A stretch of 7,441 nt of DNA from NCBI GenBank assembly GCA_043798435.1, contig JAZDOR010000105.1, forward strand, positions 1-7,441, read 5' to 3'. Positions 1 through 5,589 of this stretch are shown here, piece by piece. The notes below the pieces were generated by a model, which saw only the letters and a list, made by a program, of their open reading frames with translations, ran no database searches and was not told the origin of the DNA. The DNA is from JAGUXG01 sp043798435. GTDB taxonomy: Bacteria > UBA9089 > UBA9088 > JAGUXG01. The first letter of the stretch is position 1. Each line of letters starts with the position of its first letter. Made by a program: the position numbers and the translations under genes.

Positions 1-225
1 CCTGGCCCATTCTTCTATCCTATAAAGGGGTTGAGAGGAAAGGAGACGATTGGCGATAAGTATCTCTATTGTCTTGCCATGGCTTAATAGTTGCTGTTCA
101 TTAGCAGGGCAGATACGGTCGATGATTTCGGCAATCTTCATCCTTGTAAGCATTGGCTTAAGAAGAACCAATGAGCCGATTGACCTTCCGAAGTATTTAA
201 TATCATTTTCAGAAATAGGTTGCAT
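1..225 (-). CDS. IS1634-family (DUF4277) transposase, N-terminal part, cut by window edge
   Basis: Reading the minus strand from an ATG at 225 gives 75 open codons that run off the left edge. The segment IIDRICPANEQQ, then LLSHGKTIEILIANRLLS, then PLYRIEEWAR matches what I know of the N-terminal DUF4277 domain of IS1634-type DDE transposases (pattern: HG..IE.L..NRL.S..PLY..EEWA). The catalytic DDE region would lie beyond the edge. The frame stays open upstream of 225 and no good Shine-Dalgarno precedes this ATG, so the start could be slightly further right. The gene points away from the efflux operon, with its 5' end facing it. The family call comes from remembered motifs, not a search. Confidence 0.8.
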   Translation of the reverse strand, partial: MQPISENDIKYFGRSIGSLVLLKPMLTRMKIAEIIDRICPANEQQLLSHGKTIEILIANRLLSSQPLYRIEEWAR

Positions 226-327
226 ACATTATATATATCGGCTTATTATGGATAAACCTTAAGTATTTTTTTCAAAGAACAAAAAGTTTAGCTAATCCCT
301 ATTGTAGGGTGCGGAAAATGGGTATTT
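1..327 (-). mobile_element. IS1634-like insertion sequence, 5' end (partial)
   Basis: This spans the transposase 5' part plus about 100 bp of leader. The proposed inner boundary is the motif aaaatgggtattt at 315-327. Its reverse complement AAATACCCATTTT recurs at 7221-7233, next to the other transposase fragment, as expected for the two terminal inverted repeats of one element type. The neighbouring agggtgcggaaa (306-317) resembles the tttcgcaccct at 7034-7044. The exact terminus is therefore uncertain by about 10-20 bp. The outer end and any target duplication lie outside the window. Confidence 0.5.
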
Positions 328-350
328 GTAATATTCTGTTTTGAGTTTTG

Positions 351-376
351 CCTGCCTGTGCGAGCACGCAGACAGG
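351..376. repeat. REP-like imperfect palindrome
   Basis: The two halves, cctgcctgtgcg and cgcagacagg, pair around a 4-base loop. On the plus-strand reading, nine of the twelve possible pairs are Watson-Crick, one is G-T and two are mismatched. On the opposite strand the two mismatches become G-T pairs. It is much more GC-rich than the surrounding DNA, which fits a dispersed REP-type element rather than local sequence. No T-tract follows it, so it is not a typical intrinsic terminator. Confidence 0.5.
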
Positions 377-378
377 TG

Positions 379-408
379 TTTGGTCATTTGAGTTTGTTTA
401 GAGTTTAG
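379..408. repeat. 30-bp direct repeat, copy 1
   Basis: A 30-bp segment beginning tttggtcatttgag and ending tttagagtttag is identical to 513-542, 134 bp away. Each copy runs directly into a GTTTAGA heptamer array. Confidence 0.85.
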
Positions 409-423
409 AGTTTAGTGTTTTTA
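396..423. repeat. Heptamer array GTTTAGA, locus 1
   Basis: Four consecutive 7-bp units: GTTTAGA, GTTTAGA, GTTTAGT, then a diverged GTTTTTA. It overlaps the end of the 30-bp direct repeat. Confidence 0.75.
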
Positions 424-463
424 ATTTTATTCGTGGCAATTCTTAATACTAAACGATTACCAA

Positions 464-498
464 TAGCTGATGGCTGAAAGCTGATAGCTGATGGCTAT
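464..498. repeat. Heptamer array WRGCTGA, five units
   Basis: Five consecutive 7-bp units: TAGCTGA, TGGCTGA, AAGCTGA, TAGCTGA, TGGCTAT. The array is 35 bp long, the same length and unit number as the unrelated ACAGAAW array at 6802-6836. Confidence 0.8.
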
Positions 499-512
499 TA
501 TTCGTTTTATGT

Positions 513-542
513 TTTGGTCATTTGAGTTTGTTTAGAGTTTAG
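513..542. repeat. 30-bp direct repeat, copy 2
   Basis: Exact second copy of 379-408, again leading into GTTTAGA heptamers. The sequence diverges immediately after the 30 bp, where the order of the A- and T-ending heptamers differs. Confidence 0.85.
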
Positions 543-557
543 TGTTTAGAGTTTCTA
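530..557. repeat. Heptamer array GTTTAGA, locus 2
   Basis: Four consecutive 7-bp units: GTTTAGA, GTTTAGT, GTTTAGA, GTTTCTA. These are the same units as locus 1 in a different order. Confidence 0.75.
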
Positions 558-629
558 TTTAATATTCGTGTGATTCATGTTCTTCTCTCTACATGCTAAA
601 CGGTTACTCCTCTTTTATGTAATGCTGCA

Positions 630-659
630 ATTCTACCTAAAAGCCTTTTTCTTTGTCAA
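630..659 (-). promoter_or_regulatory. Promoter-like motif overlapping the pump stop codon, reading left
   Basis: On the minus strand TTGACA (659-654) is followed after 18 bp by TAGAAT (635-630), close to sigma70 consensus. The TGA inside the -35 box is the pump's stop codon. Downstream lie only non-coding repeats and then the left transposase, about 400 bp away. It could drive a short RNA or the IS, or be a chance match in AT-rich DNA. Confidence 0.35.
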
Positions 660-3600
660 GAAAAATGAACCTGTCCCATCTTATTCCTTTTCCCCCAGTT
701 ATCAAAGATAATATAGACAATCGGCACAATTATCAGGGTAAGTATTGTGGATGTGGTCAATCCTCCCATAACTCCGATAGCCAGCCCTTTCATCTGTTCT
801 TCACCTTCTCTAAGCCCTAAAGCCATAGGCAGGAGGGCAAAGAAGGTGCATATAGCGGTCATTAGGATGGGTCTTAGTCTAATCTTGGCGGCAGAGACTA
901 CTGCCTCTTTTGTCGCCAGTCCCTTCTTTTTCTGCTGATTGATAAAGTCAACTAAGACAATAGCATTGTTAACCACAATCCCAACCAGCATAATCATGCC
1001 AATAAATGAGCTGATATTTAGTGATTGCCCGGTGATAAACAATGCCAAAAATACACCTATTGCGGCAAAGGGGAGCGAGGTCATAATGGTTAATGGATGG
1101 AGCAAAGATTCAAATTGAGCCGCCATAATCATATAGACTAAGATAATAGCAAAGATAAGCATCAAACCAAGGTCACGAAATGTAGCCAACATATCCTCAT
1201 ATTCACCACCAAAATCAATCAGGTATCCTAATGGTAGAGGCATCTTTGCTAAGGCAATCTTTACCTCCTTCATTACATCACCAAGCTTACGACCAGATAG
1301 ATTGGCCGTGATAGTAACCAACCTCTTCTTATTTAATCGCTTAATATTCCCTGGTCCTTTTCCTGAAACAACCTTAGCCACATCCCTTAATAAAAGTTGG
1401 CTGCCCAGTGGTGAGGTAAGAGCAATATTTTTTATATCCTCAATGCTCTTTCGTTGTGACTCGGCAAGCCTGAGGCGGATGTCAATCTCTTCTCCCTTCT
1501 GTCTCAGCCTGGTCAACACCTCCCCATCTACAGCGATTTTAACTACTTCGGCAGCCTGAGCCACACTTAAACCTGCTTGTGACAGTTTCTCGCGGTCATA
1601 GATTATCTGAAATTCAGGATTCCCTTGTTGAATACTGGTAACAACATCAACGACACCCTCTATCTTTGAAATTTTATCCTTAACCTCCTCAGCGATATTT
1701 CTCAGGGTAGGCAAGTCCTCGCCACTCACCTTGATTTCAACCGGAGCCTTTCCGCCACTCATCATACTACTAATATCGGTGATTTCAAGGATAGCACCAG
1801 GAATGGAGGTAGCCATTAAGCGTATCTTTTTGGTCACCTCCTCAATGGTTATTCTCCTTTCCTTCCTGTCTTTTAAGGAGACTATAATCATACCTGTATT
1901 AACTCCAGATGCCTCGCCCTTTCCCATTGAACCTGACTGGGCCCCTCCTGCAGAGTTTACCCCTGTAAAAGTGAAGACAGTCTCTATCCCTTCTATTTTC
2001 AAGATACTGTTTTCCATAAAAGAAACAGCCTTAGATGTTTCTTCTAATGATGTGCCCACAGGCATTTTTAACTGGGACATAAAGAAGGCTGAATCAGATT
2101 TTGAGGTAAACTCCTGGGGAATAAATCCAATCAGAACAAGGCTTGAGGCAAGTAAGAGCAGAGAGAATATAAGCACCTTCTTTTTATGGTCAAGTGCCCA
2201 TAGGAGTATTTCCCCATATCTTTCTCGCAGGGTATGATACCAACCTGCCTCTTTTTCTTCGCCTGTAGTAGTGGTTAATATCTTTGAGGAGAGCATTGGA
2301 GTAAGGGTAATAGCCACAAATAGCGAGGCAAATAAGGCATAAGCTACAACCCAACCAAAGGATTTGAACAGTTCCCCAGCCACACCGGTAACAAAGATTA
2401 ACGGAAAGAAGACGGCAATCGTCGTCAATGTTGACCCAACAATGGGCATAAAGACCTCAGTCGCACCAGTAATAGCCGCTTCCTGCCTGTCTTTACCTGC
2501 ACTTATATGCCGAAAGATATTTTCAATGACAACAATAGCATCGTCAACCAACATGCCCATAGCAATGATAAGCCCGGATAGGGTCATAATGTTAATGGTG
2601 AACCCCTTGAAATACATAAGGATAAAGGCAGTAATGATGGAAAAGGGGATGGCCAGAGAGACAATGAGGGTTGGTCTAAAAGAACGCAAGAACAGGAGAA
2701 GAACTATAATCACTAAAATTCCTCCCTCAATGCCACTCCATTTGGTAGAGTTAATCGTGTTTCGTATCTGTTTGGCTATTTCAAATACCTTGTGTATCTT
2801 GACATCTTCTGGTAAATACCCTTCAATTATCGGTATTTGCCGCAGGATTTCATCTGTCACCGCTACGGTATTAGCATCTGCCTCCTTATGGATAATTATG
2901 CCCACGGTTTGTTGACCCTTTAATCTTCCATAGCCCCTTTGCTCCTTAAAGGTATCCTTTACCTCGGCTACATCCTTTAGATAGACAGGGTTACCCTGTT
3001 TTATCCCGACAATTATTCCCTCCATCTCCTTTGGCTGGCTAAACTCGCCAATAGACCTGAAGGTGTATTCTGTGGGTCCCTGGATTATTTTGCCGCAGGT
3101 CTTATTCATATTTTCCAGACGCAATTTTTGGGCTATTTCAGCCAGGGAGATTCCGTGAGAGGCAAGTTTATCTGCATCAACCTCAACTAATACCTCCCGA
3201 ATAAGCCCACCCATAGCCATAGCCTGCCCAACACCCTTTATCCTTTCAAGCCTTGGAACAATAACATTATCAGCCAACTCCTTCAATTGGGCCAGGTCTC
3301 GTTTGCTGGAAATGGTCAAAGCCATAATAGGTATAGCCCCGATGTCCATCTTGATAACCATAGGGTCTTTCGCCTCCTCTGGCAGGAAACCCTTTATGGT
3401 TGATAGCCTTTCCCGCAGGTCTTCTGTAGCCGCATCTAAGTTTGTCCCCCAGTTAAATTCTACCACAACTAAGGAGATGCCTTCCTGTGAGGTAGAGGAT
3501 ATCTTCTTTACGCCTGAGACAGTAGAGACCGCATTCTCAATAGGCTTGGTGATTGACTCCTCTATCTCCTCTGGTGCGACCCCTTCATAAGTAGTAATGA

Positions 3601-3739
3601 CAGTGAGAAGTGGATAGTCTATCTTGGGCATAAGGTCAATAGTCAGCTTTGAGAAGGCAACTAGGCCAATGATGATGATAATTAGTATCACCATCAACAT
3701 AAAGACAGGTCTTTTAACGGATAGTTCTGGAATGTTCAT
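656..3739 (-). CDS. RND efflux transporter permease (HAE1/AcrB-like)
   Basis: Inner-membrane proton-driven pump that would move substrates into the adaptor/channel conduit. From the chosen start the protein is 1027 aa, a normal AcrB-type length. It opens with NIPELSVKRPVFML and a first membrane helix at about 9-29. Two large periplasmic loops lie at about 30-332 and 543-855. Membrane clusters lie at about 335-485 and 858-1013. The helix-4 motif GMLVDDAIVVIEN carries the adjacent proton-relay aspartates (about 399-400). The equivalent of AcrB Lys940 in helix 10 reads Asn (GIVVNNAIVLVDF, about 924-925). The ATG at 3739 is preferred because GAAGG lies 8 nt upstream. An upstream in-frame ATG at 3754 overlaps the toxin stop (TAATG) but lacks a ribosome site. 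Third component of the efflux operon, now downstream of vapBC. The substrate cannot be told; multidrug, solvent or lipid export are all possible. Confidence 0.95.
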   Translation of the reverse strand: MNIPELSVKRPVFMLMVILIIIIIGLVAFSKLTIDLMPKIDYPLLTVITTYEGVAPEEIEESITKPIENAVSTVSGVKKISSTSQEGISLVVVEFNWGTNLDAATEDLRERLSTIKGFLPEEAKDPMVIKMDIGAIPIMALTISSKRDLAQLKELADNVIVPRLERIKGVGQAMAMGGLIREVLVEVDADKLASHGISLAEIAQKLRLENMNKTCGKIIQGPTEYTFRSIGEFSQPKEMEGIIVGIKQGNPVYLKDVAEVKDTFKEQRGYGRLKGQQTVGIIIHKEADANTVAVTDEILRQIPIIEGYLPEDVKIHKVFEIAKQIRNTINSTKWSGIEGGILVIIVLLLFLRSFRPTLIVSLAIPFSIITAFILMYFKGFTINIMTLSGLIIAMGMLVDDAIVVIENIFRHISAGKDRQEAAITGATEVFMPIVGSTLTTIAVFFPLIFVTGVAGELFKSFGWVVAYALFASLFVAITLTPMLSSKILTTTTGEEKEAGWYHTLRERYGEILLWALDHKKKVLIFSLLLLASSLVLIGFIPQEFTSKSDSAFFMSQLKMPVGTSLEETSKAVSFMENSILKIEGIETVFTFTGVNSAGGAQSGSMGKGEASGVNTGMIIVSLKDRKERRITIEEVTKKIRLMATSIPGAILEITDISSMMSGGKAPVEIKVSGEDLPTLRNIAEEVKDKISKIEGVVDVVTSIQQGNPEFQIIYDREKLSQAGLSVAQAAEVVKIAVDGEVLTRLRQKGEEIDIRLRLAESQRKSIEDIKNIALTSPLGSQLLLRDVAKVVSGKGPGNIKRLNKKRLVTITANLSGRKLGDVMKEVKIALAKMPLPLGYLIDFGGEYEDMLATFRDLGLMLIFAIILVYMIMAAQFESLLHPLTIMTSLPFAAIGVFLALFITGQSLNISSFIGMIMLVGIVVNNAIVLVDFINQQKKKGLATKEAVVSAAKIRLRPILMTAICTFFALLPMALGLREGEEQMKGLAIGVMGGLTTSTILTLIIVPIVYIIFDNWGKRNKMGQVHFS

Positions 3740-3747
3740 TTGTTTAA

Positions 3748-3752
3748 CCTTC
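3748..3752 (-). promoter_or_regulatory. Ribosome binding site of the pump gene
   Basis: GAAGG on the minus strand ends 8 nt before the ATG at 3739 and starts inside the TAATG overlap with the toxin stop codon. It argues for the 3739 start over 3754. Ribosomes terminating on the toxin gene would release directly onto it. Confidence 0.6.
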
Positions 3753-3753
3753 A

Positions 3754-4134
3754 TTACAAAAGCGAATGCAAATTTATATCCTTCATTGGGTAATGTTTCT
3801 CATTAAAGGTAATCAAGTATGCTTTTGTACAAAAGCTACTTGCCGCAATTAAGGCGTCGCCAAGTTGTATTCCATGGCTTTTTCGATAAGATTTAAGGTA
3901 TGTTCCTGTCTTTTCTCCAATTTTTGCATCAATCAAAATGCACTCTAATTGGGCAAAAAAGTTAGCAGTTTTATTCTCTTCCCCATTTCTTAGTCCATGG
4001 TAAATTTCAGCTTTAGTAACAGGAGAAACCATAAGGATATTCCCTTTAAGGTAAAGTTCTTTGAGAAGGCTTGCTACTTTTGTGTTCTCTCGTAAAATTT
4101 CAATAATCACATCAGAATCCAATAGATACTTCAT
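3754..4134 (-). CDS. vapC: VapC-like PIN-domain toxin ribonuclease
   Basis: A complete 126-aa PIN-domain protein, the usual size of type II VapC toxins, which are metal-dependent RNases that cleave RNA (often tRNA or rRNA) unless held by a VapB partner. The acidic positions are present: Asp6 and Asp8 in LLDSDVI, Glu43 in KAEIYHGL, and Asp93 in LGDALIAAS. They are followed by the late-PIN motif ITFNEKHY (about 108-115). There is no frameshift, so it looks active. The ATG at 4134 overlaps the antitoxin TGA by the ATGA arrangement typical of such pairs, with AAAGG 8 nt upstream. The last codon and TAA run into the pump gene (TAATG), an unusual neighbour for a toxin. The RNA target cannot be predicted. 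Confidence 0.93.
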   Translation of the reverse strand: MKYLLDSDVIIEILRENTKVASLLKELYLKGNILMVSPVTKAEIYHGLRNGEENKTANFFAQLECILIDAKIGEKTGTYLKSYRKSHGIQLGDALIAASSFCTKAYLITFNEKHYPMKDINLHSLL

Positions 4135-4388
4135 AAACCTAACCTTTCTATTCTATCATCCTTGCGGATATTGCGAAGATAGTCGGAAGTTGAGCCAATA
4201 TCTTGCCTTGCAACCCACAAACCTGTAATATCATCAAGTGCCTTTTCAAAACATAAGTTTTCTTTTTTAGCATATACCGTATCAATAGCCTGCCGAATTA
4301 ATTCAGCTATAGTGAGATGTCTAATCTCTTTGGCCATACTTAAATTACGCCATTGGTCCTCTTCCAGATAAATTTGTGTCCGCTTCAT
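4131..4388 (-). CDS. vapB: VapB-like ribbon-helix-helix antitoxin
   Basis: An 85-aa protein upstream of and overlapping the PIN toxin. Residues 1-40 fit a ribbon-helix-helix (CopG/MetJ-type) DNA-binding domain: strand KRTQIYLEE (2-10), then helices ending in IAELIRQAIDTVY. The C-terminal half (about 55-85), GLWVARQDIGSTSDYLRNIR, is the kind of segment that wraps the PIN toxin and blocks its active site. By analogy with the family, the dimer would neutralise the toxin and repress its own promoter, with the toxin as corepressor. The matching operator is visible just upstream, and AGGAGGTG sits 7 nt before the ATG. The gene lies 88 nt after the adaptor stop codon. Calling it VapB rests on the toxin partner; RHH antitoxins are also named CopG, RelB-like or MazE-like. 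Confidence 0.9.
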   Translation of the reverse strand: MKRTQIYLEEDQWRNLSMAKEIRHLTIAELIRQAIDTVYAKKENLCFEKALDDITGLWVARQDIGSTSDYLRNIRKDDRIERLGL

Positions 4389-4395
4389 AAAAAAG

Positions 4396-4403
4396 CACCT
4401 CCT
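4396..4403 (-). promoter_or_regulatory. Strong ribosome binding site of vapB
   Basis: AGGAGGTG on the minus strand, a full anti-16S match, with 7 nt to the ATG at 4388. It is stronger than the sites of vapC or the pump, which fits the need for excess antitoxin. Confidence 0.85.
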
Positions 4404-4405
4404 TT

Positions 4406-4424
4406 TGATGTATATTATACATCA
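4406..4424. promoter_or_regulatory. Perfect 19-bp palindromic operator of vapBC
   Basis: tgatgtatattatacatca is a perfect palindrome: 9-bp arms around one central base, 18 nt upstream of vapB. It covers the -10 box of the promoter below. The position and symmetry are what a ribbon-helix-helix antitoxin dimer needs for autorepression. Binding by this VapB is inferred. Confidence 0.75.
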
Positions 4425-4442
4425 CTTAATAATATTTGCCAA
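4414..4442 (-). promoter_or_regulatory. Sigma70-type promoter of vapBC, reading on into the pump gene
   Basis: The minus strand has TTGGCA (4442-4437), a 17-bp spacer, and TATAAT (4419-4414). That is 11 of 12 consensus bases with ideal spacing. The start point would be near 4407, inside or at the edge of the palindrome, leaving a leader of about 20 nt before vapB. I see no terminator between vapC and the pump, so the same transcript should include the RND gene. Confidence 0.75.
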
Positions 4443-4476
4443 ACTTTTTAATCGCGGTCTCTTTCTGACTTCCTCA

Positions 4477-5583
4477 TTATTTCTTTATTGCCTTTACCAA
4501 GACACCATCCTGTAGATTTTCAACCCCACGAATAACAACCTCTTCATTTGTGCTTAATCCCTCTGTAATCTCCACCTTCTCCAAATCCTGAATGCCTAAT
4601 TTCACCTGTTTCAGTTTAGCCTTATTCGCCTCAATTACATAAAGGTAATTATCCAGACCACGATTAAAGACTGCACCTTGAGGAAGACAAAGCACATTAC
4701 TGTGCTTCTCTAATTCAAGCCTGCACCTGGCAAACATACCTGGTTTGAGTAAGCCCTGCGGATTTTTAAGATAAATGGTGGCCTTAAAGGTTCTGGATTG
4801 GGGATTTACAGTCGGGGATATATCATAGATTATTCCTGTCCACTTCTTATCAGGATAGGCATCAAGCCAGACATCTACACTTTGGTCCCTTTTAATTTTG
4901 GTAATCAGGTCTGAAGATATAGCCACCTCAAGTTTTGTGGTAGAGATATCCATGATGGCAAGGATTGGAGCCTGACTTGTCATCTCACCCTCATTCAGAT
5001 ATTTTGAGGCAATTATCCCGGAAATAGGGGCGGTGATATTGGTATCCTCTAACCCTTGTTTGGCAGAAATAACGGCGACCTCAGCCTGGCTAATCTGTGC
5101 CTTTGCAAGTTCAACCTGAGAACAAGCCATCTGATACACGGTTTTTGACTTATCAAAAGCGGCCTGGGCAATAGAATCAGTCTCTTTTAGCCTTTGGGCT
5201 CGCTCAAACTCTATCTTAGCCAGCTCAAAATTTGTCTCTGCTTGCTTTAATCCTGCCTTAGCTGTAACTAACCCTGCTTCTGCTTGCAAAAGCCTGATTT
5301 GAGCATCAGTTGGGTCTATCTTAGCTATGACAGCCCCTTGCTTTACAAAGCCATTCTCCTGAACAAAGATTCTCAGTATTTTTCCACCAACCTTAGCCGA
5401 AATCTTCGCCTCACGAATAGGCAGGATAGTCCCCTGCAGAGTAGTGGTGAGGATTATTTCTCCAGATACCGGCTTTGCGGTAGTAACACTAATTGCCTCT
5501 ATCTTCGTCTCCATATCTGGTGGTTTCGAACACCCAATAATCAAGGCTATCCCAAATACTATCATCCATTTTCCATTTTCCAT
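4477..5583 (-). CDS. RND efflux periplasmic adaptor (membrane fusion) lipoprotein
   Basis: A 368-aa adaptor that would bridge the RND pump to the outer-membrane channel. The short N-terminus ends in a lipobox, ALIIGC (Cys18), so it is probably lipid-anchored to the inner membrane and faces the periplasm. The domain order is classic for HlyD/AcrA adaptors. The first lipoyl half-motif is at about 57-92 (AKVGGKI, GAVIAKIDPTDA). An alanine/glutamine-rich helical hairpin follows at about 95-180, then the second lipoyl half at about 182-215 (TNITAPISGIIASKY, EGE). A beta-barrel comes at about 216-290 (LKPGMFARCRLEL), then the membrane-proximal domain. The start is supported by GGGAGG 9 nt upstream. 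That site lies only about 10 nt from the channel gene's end, so the two genes are cotranscribed. The first codons are encoded by a 7-bp tandem repeat (5564-5584). Confidence 0.95.
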   Translation of the reverse strand: MENGKWMIVFGIALIIGCSKPPDMETKIEAISVTTAKPVSGEIILTTTLQGTILPIREAKISAKVGGKILRIFVQENGFVKQGAVIAKIDPTDAQIRLLQAEAGLVTAKAGLKQAETNFELAKIEFERAQRLKETDSIAQAAFDKSKTVYQMACSQVELAKAQISQAEVAVISAKQGLEDTNITAPISGIIASKYLNEGEMTSQAPILAIMDISTTKLEVAISSDLITKIKRDQSVDVWLDAYPDKKWTGIIYDISPTVNPQSRTFKATIYLKNPQGLLKPGMFARCRLELEKHSNVLCLPQGAVFNRGLDNYLYVIEANKAKLKQVKLGIQDLEKVEITEGLSTNEEVVIRGVENLQDGVLVKAIKK

Positions 5584-5584
5584 T
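5564..5584. repeat. Heptamer repeat TTCCATT forming the adaptor's first codons
   Basis: Three 7-bp units on the plus strand: ATCCATT, TTCCATT, TTCCATT. On the coding strand this reads as tandem AATGGAA-type units and supplies the ATG and the first codons of the adaptor (MENGKWM), i.e. the n-region of its lipoprotein signal. Confidence 0.65.
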
Positions 5585-5589
5585 ACTAC

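Larger units (their letters stand above)
328..655. other. Non-coding, repeat-rich spacer between pump gene and left IS
   Basis: No credible gene was found on either strand in this 328-bp stretch. It holds a 26-bp imperfect hairpin (351-376), a 30-bp direct repeat (379-408 and 513-542), and three arrays of 7-bp units (396-423, 464-498, 530-557). Near the pump's stop codon there is a promoter-like motif pair reading leftward. I see no GC-rich hairpin followed by a T-run on the minus strand, so no intrinsic terminator for the operon is evident. Confidence 0.7.
3757..4479 (-). other. vapBC insertion module bounded by TAATGA repeats
   Basis: The minus strand reads TAATGAGG at 4479-4472 (adaptor stop) and TAATGAAGG at 3756-3748 (toxin stop). 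These are a 6-bp direct repeat exactly 723 bp apart, enclosing the promoter, operator, antitoxin and toxin. Collapsing one repeat unit and the DNA between would put the adaptor TAA directly at the GAAGG ribosome site of the pump, 14 nt before its ATG. That is a normal tight operon junction. A six-base match is weak by itself; the restored junction is the stronger argument. Confidence 0.4.

Noticed and set aside
50..262. Plus-strand reading frame of 70 codons at the left edge
   Set aside because: It lies antisense to the transposase-like frame 225-1, whose protein has clear DUF4277 motifs. The plus-strand product has no recognisable features.
379..557. CRISPR-like array (30-bp repeat present twice)
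   Set aside because: Only two copies, 134 bp apart; the intervening DNA is itself repetitive, and no cas genes are in the window.
560..590. Seven-codon minus-strand frame (MNHTNIK) downstream of the promoter-like motif
   Set aside because: No ribosome site at suitable spacing and too short; the sequence is part of the repeat-rich spacer.
636..653. Intrinsic terminator after the pump (AAAAGGCTTTT region)
   Set aside because: The stem is only about 5 A-T-rich base pairs with no real loop or following T-run in the direction of transcription.
2364..2915. Long plus-strand frame opposite the RND permease
   Set aside because: It is antisense to a well-conserved membrane region of the pump; such long shadow frames are common there. 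No ribosome site or protein motif supports it.
3752..3754. ATG at 3754 as the pump start
   Set aside because: In frame and overlapping the toxin stop, but without a Shine-Dalgarno sequence. The ATG at 3739 has GAAGG at good spacing and gives the usual NIPELSVKRP beginning. It remains possible through termination-reinitiation.
4448..4477. Nine-codon frame (MRKSERDRD) whose ATG overlaps the adaptor stop
   Set aside because: Too short and lacking a good ribosome site. The TAATG is better explained as part of the repeat at the module boundary.
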